This document shows, in pieces, positions 61,456 through 64,000 of a stretch of DNA of 64,000 bases. Location of the stretch: NCBI GenBank assembly GCA_036563665.1, contig DATCLY010000093.1, forward strand, positions 124,001 to 188,000, written 5' to 3'. Positions within the stretch are counted from its first letter, which is position 1. Each line of letters starts with the position of its first letter. The DNA comes from FEN-1219 sp036563665 (GTDB lineage Bacteria > Pseudomonadota > Gammaproteobacteria > Steroidobacterales > Rariloculaceae). A program made the translations under genes and the position numbers. The notes beneath the pieces were generated by a model. It saw only the letters and a program-made list of their open reading frames with translations, ran no database searches and had not been told where the DNA came from.

Positions 61456-61580
61456 GATCGCGGCTGGAAAGCCGCTCCACAGGCTTCGTTCATCGGCCAG
61501 GTGCAATCGCCAGGTGGGAGCGCCTTTCCAGGCGCGACCGTTCGTTCGGCGAGGTCGAAATCGCGGCTGGAGAACCCTTC
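61456..61580. repeat. REP-type palindrome cluster
   Basis: Three related units fill the gap between the acylphosphatase gene and the transglycosylase stop. Unit 1 (61456-61490) matches 54257-54292 apart from a base change and a one-base gap. Unit 2 (61514-61539) is inverted and reads GCGCCTTTCCAGGCGC; both stem arms differ from the common form so that pairing is kept. Unit 3 (61560-61580) is a partial copy whose second arm is degenerate. The units could act as a bidirectional terminator or mRNA stabiliser. Confidence 0.85.
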
Positions 61581-62171
61581 CTAGAGGCGGTACCACTTGG
61601 TGCGCAGGCGATCCATGACGCGATCGGCGTACCACCGCTGGCCGACGCTGCCGTTGTAGCGGGCGAGGCCCTTCACGAGATCGCCTTTCTCCATGTCCAG
61701 GTAGTACTTCAGGATCTGGCACCCGAGCAGGATGTTGAACTGGATGTCGAAGAGCTTGTTCTTGTCCGTGTAGCCGAGCTCCGTCACCCAGAACGGCATC
61801 ACCTGCATGAGCCCGAGCGCGCTCGCCGACGAGATGGCGAAGCGGTCGAAGTTGCTCTCCACGTCGATGACGGCGAGCACGAGCTCGGGCGCGAGCCCGG
61901 CGCGGGTCGCCTGACGATGCACGGTGGTGAGGATTTTCAGCCGCTCCTCGGGGTCCGGCACCTGCCGCTGCAGACGTCGCGACATGTCCGTGAGCCAGAC
62001 CTCCGCGTCGAAGCGGTCCGCGAAGCTGTCCGCTTCCGCGATGACCTCGAGCAGGATCTCGCGCAGCCGCGGGTCCGGCCCGCTGCGGGCGTCGCCGGGC
62101 ACGCTCTCCGCCGCGGCACCGCCGGCGGCGAGCACGCAGAGCAGCGCGGCGCGGGAGAGCGCGGTGCTCAT
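61581..62171 (-). CDS. Lytic transglycosylase (SLT domain)
   Basis: A 196-residue exported protein with signal peptide MSTALSRAALLCVLAAGGAAA. The Slt/goose-lysozyme-like domain has LVLAVIDVESNFDRFAIS with catalytic Glu in VES, SASALGLMQVMPFWVTELG (the GLMQ motif) and LARYNGSVGQRWYADRV (the YN-G motif). It cleaves peptidoglycan glycan strands in the periplasm. ATG overlaps the proS stop by four bases, so it is coupled to proS, a common pairing in gammaproteobacteria. Confidence 0.93.
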   Translation of the reverse strand: MSTALSRAALLCVLAAGGAAAESVPGDARSGPDPRLREILLEVIAEADSFADRFDAEVWLTDMSRRLQRQVPDPEERLKILTTVHRQATRAGLAPELVLAVIDVESNFDRFAISSASALGLMQVMPFWVTELGYTDKNKLFDIQFNILLGCQILKYYLDMEKGDLVKGLARYNGSVGQRWYADRVMDRLRTKWYRL

Positions 62172-63877
62172 AGGCGGCGTCTGGCGGCCAGCAGGTCGGC
62201 CGCTTCCGCGAGCGGCAGCTGCTCGGGCTCCGTCGCGCGCCGGGCCTTGTACTCCACCTGGCCCTGCTCGAGCCCGCGCTCGCCCACGACCAGGCGGTGG
62301 GGGATGCCGATCAGGTCGGCGTCGGCGAACTTGAAGCCCGGCCGCTGCGGGCGGTCGTCCACGAGCACGTCGAAGCCGCGCTCGCCGAGGCGGGCATACA
62401 GCGCGTCGGTGGCTTCCCGGACGCGGTCGGATTTCTCGTAGTTCAGCGGAATCACGATGACGTCGAAGGGCGCGATGGGCTCCGGCCAGATGATTCCGCG
62501 CTCATCATGATTCTGCTCGATGGCCGCGGCCACGACGCGGGTCACACCGATGCCGTAGCAGCCCATGTGCATGAGCCGGGGCTGCCCGTTGGCGTCGAGC
62601 ACCGTGGCGTTCATGGCGGCGCTGTACTTCGTGCCGAGCTGGAAGATGTGGCCCACCTCGATGCCGCGCGCGATCGAGAGCGGCCCGCCGCCGCCGGGGC
62701 TCGGGTCGCCGGCCACGGCGTTGCGCAGGTCCGCCACCGTGGGCAGCGGCACGTCGCGTTCCCAGTTCGCGCCGCGGTAGTGATGGTCCGCGCGGTTGGC
62801 GCCGCAGGCGAAGTCCGCGAGCACCGCGGCGGACTGATCGACGTACGCCGGCAGGCCGAGGCCGATCGGTCCGATGTAGCCCGGCACGCAGCCGGTGGCC
62901 GCTTCCACCTCCGCGGCGCGCAGCATCCGCAGGGGCCGCGCCACGCCCGGGAGGCGCTGCGCCTTGACGGCGTTGAGCTCGTGATCGCCGCGCAGGAAGA
63001 GCGCCACGGCGGGCGAGTCCGTGCCCGCGACGAGCAGCGTCTTGAGGCAGCGCTCGGGCGGCAGCCCGAGAAAGGCGCTCACGGCCTCGATGGATCCCGC
63101 CCCGGGGGTGGCGACGAGCTCGAGGCTCTCGCGCGGCGCCGGCCGCGGCTCGGCGGGCGGCGGCAGGTCCACCACTTCCACGTTGGCGGCGAAGCCGTCC
63201 GCGTCGCAGTAGGCGATCACGTCCTCGCCGGACGCGGCGAGCACCTGGAACTCCTCGGAGCGGCTGCCGCCGATCGCGCCGGGATCGGCCTGCACGATGC
63301 GGAACTCGAGATGCATGCGGGAGAAGATCCGCTCGTACGCGGCGCGCATGGCGCGGAACCCCTCGAGCAGGGACGCCTCGTCCAGATGGAACGAGTAGGC
63401 GTCCTTCATCGTGAACTCGCGCGCGCGCATGACGCCGAACCGCGGGCGGATCTCGTCGCGGAACTTCGTCTGGATCTGGTAGTAGTTGACGGGCAGCTGG
63501 CGGTAGCTCTTGAGCTCGTTGCGCGCGATGTCGGTGATGACCTCCTCGTGCGTGGGGCCCAGGCAGAACTCGCGCTCGTGACGGTCCTTGAACCGCAGGA
63601 GCTCCGGGCCGTACTCGCCCCAGCGCCCGGATTCCTGCCAGAGCTCCGCGGGCTGCACGCCGGGCATGAGCACCTCGAGCGCGCCGGCGCGATCCATCTC
63701 CTCGCGGATGATCTTCTCCACCTTGTGCAGCACGCGCATGCCGAGCGGCAGCCAGGTGTAGAGCCCGGACGCGAGGCGGCGGATCAGGCCCGCCCGCAGC
63801 ATGAGCTTGTGGCTCACCACCTCCGCATCGGCGGGCGCGTCCTTGAAGGTGTTCAGCGGCAGACGGCTCAGGTACAT
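62168..63877 (-). CDS. proS: Proline-tRNA ligase, bacterial type with INS domain
   Basis: A 569-residue class II synthetase. Motif 1 lies around GLYTWLPLGMRVLHKVEKIIREEMD, motif 2 around YQIQTKFRDEIRPRFGVMRAREFTMKDAYSFH, and motif 3 near GCYGIGVTRVVAAAIEQ. An insertion (editing) domain occupies about 225-400, and the C-terminal anticodon domain includes GFDVLVDDRPQRPGFKFADAD. It charges tRNA-Pro. Upstream on the minus strand a TACAAT at 63916-63911 may be the -10. It is first in proS-transglycosylase. Confidence 0.97.
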   Translation of the reverse strand: MYLSRLPLNTFKDAPADAEVVSHKLMLRAGLIRRLASGLYTWLPLGMRVLHKVEKIIREEMDRAGALEVLMPGVQPAELWQESGRWGEYGPELLRFKDRHEREFCLGPTHEEVITDIARNELKSYRQLPVNYYQIQTKFRDEIRPRFGVMRAREFTMKDAYSFHLDEASLLEGFRAMRAAYERIFSRMHLEFRIVQADPGAIGGSRSEEFQVLAASGEDVIAYCDADGFAANVEVVDLPPPAEPRPAPRESLELVATPGAGSIEAVSAFLGLPPERCLKTLLVAGTDSPAVALFLRGDHELNAVKAQRLPGVARPLRMLRAAEVEAATGCVPGYIGPIGLGLPAYVDQSAAVLADFACGANRADHHYRGANWERDVPLPTVADLRNAVAGDPSPGGGGPLSIARGIEVGHIFQLGTKYSAAMNATVLDANGQPRLMHMGCYGIGVTRVVAAAIEQNHDERGIIWPEPIAPFDVIVIPLNYEKSDRVREATDALYARLGERGFDVLVDDRPQRPGFKFADADLIGIPHRLVVGERGLEQGQVEYKARRATEPEQLPLAEAADLLAARRRL

Positions 63878-64000
63878 GGAGTATGCTCGCGGCTCGCTGC
63901 GAGGGGCGGAATTGTAGCGGCCGCTCCCGCGTCGCGGCTATGGGCCGTTGCGCGATGCAGGCGATTGCCGCAGCATGGCTCCACCTCTTGGAACCGGTCT

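Noticed and set aside
63940..64000. Possible plus-strand gene start at the right edge (ATG at 63940 or 63955, open to the end)
   Set aside because: Only 20 codons are visible, with no ribosome-binding site and no recognisable family. 63878-64000 otherwise holds only the likely proS promoter.

Overview
The window is very GC-rich bacterial chromosome, packed with genes on both strands. Gene content and order point to a gammaproteobacterium. The evidence is metG-rsxABCDGE-nth, purMN divergent from DUF2066-pgsA-hda, a homodimeric AceE-type pyruvate dehydrogenase, PilT-family pilus ATPases, an RNase T and REP-type intergenic palindromes. The species cannot be read from the sequence. A high-GC lineage near Xanthomonadales, Nevskiales or Steroidobacterales is my inference. 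Almost everything looks chromosomal; I see no insertion sequence, prophage, integrase or CRISPR array.

Left part (1-25 kb). A minor-pilin operon (fimT/gspH, pilV, pilW, pilX) runs off the left edge. Next come a Fur-family regulator with a good promoter, tRNA-Thr(CGT), four genes for envelope or lipid proteins (DUF1080 lipoprotein, phospholipid-type methyltransferase, BNR-like lipoprotein, hydrolase lipoprotein), a PadR regulator with its membrane partner, an FAD oxidoreductase, a nitroreductase, a TetR regulator, a SnoaL-like protein, an unknown 132-aa protein, a Tat-exported PhoX-type phosphatase, a thiolase, YceI, a dicarboxylate symporter, proC, a MaoC hydratase and a large GAF-PAS-PAS-GGDEF-EAL protein. 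Between that protein and nadC lies a three-gene minus-strand cassette (21343-23299). It holds a beta-lactamase-fold hydrolase whose catalytic Ser is replaced by Cys, a 75-residue peptide with a textbook double-glycine leader and a GxxxG-rich core, and a 63-residue two-helix membrane protein. This is the best candidate in the window for an undescribed system.

Middle part (25-47 kb). Housekeeping genes: PuuD-like membrane protein with a clear terminator, monothiol glutaredoxin, RNase T, leucyl aminopeptidase, the pyruvate dehydrogenase operon aceE-aceF-lpd (E3 carries its own lipoyl domain), argS, a PQQ-type sugar dehydrogenase, and the translationally coupled block metG-rsxABCDGE-nth. Divergent from metG are two small basic conserved proteins.

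Right part (47-64 kb). An HpcH/HpaI aldolase precedes a compact operon in which an 820-residue HEAT-repeat/Ser-Thr kinase fusion is followed by two PilT-family ATPases, suggesting phosphorylation-linked control of pilus retraction. Then follow mrp, dcd, DUF3108-purN-purM, DUF2066-pgsA-hda, wrbA-arsC, a DUF4398 lipoprotein with acylphosphatase, a lytic transglycosylase and proS. Three intergenic spaces carry related palindromic repeats: 6749-6845, 54059-54292 and 61456-61580. A 32-bp core is shared at 30 of 32 positions between the first two, which lie 47 kb apart in opposite orientation.

Many genes start with GTG or TTG and overlap the upstream stop codon by 1-4 bases, so translational coupling is the rule here. 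Start sites were chosen by ribosome-binding sites, signal peptides and these overlaps.
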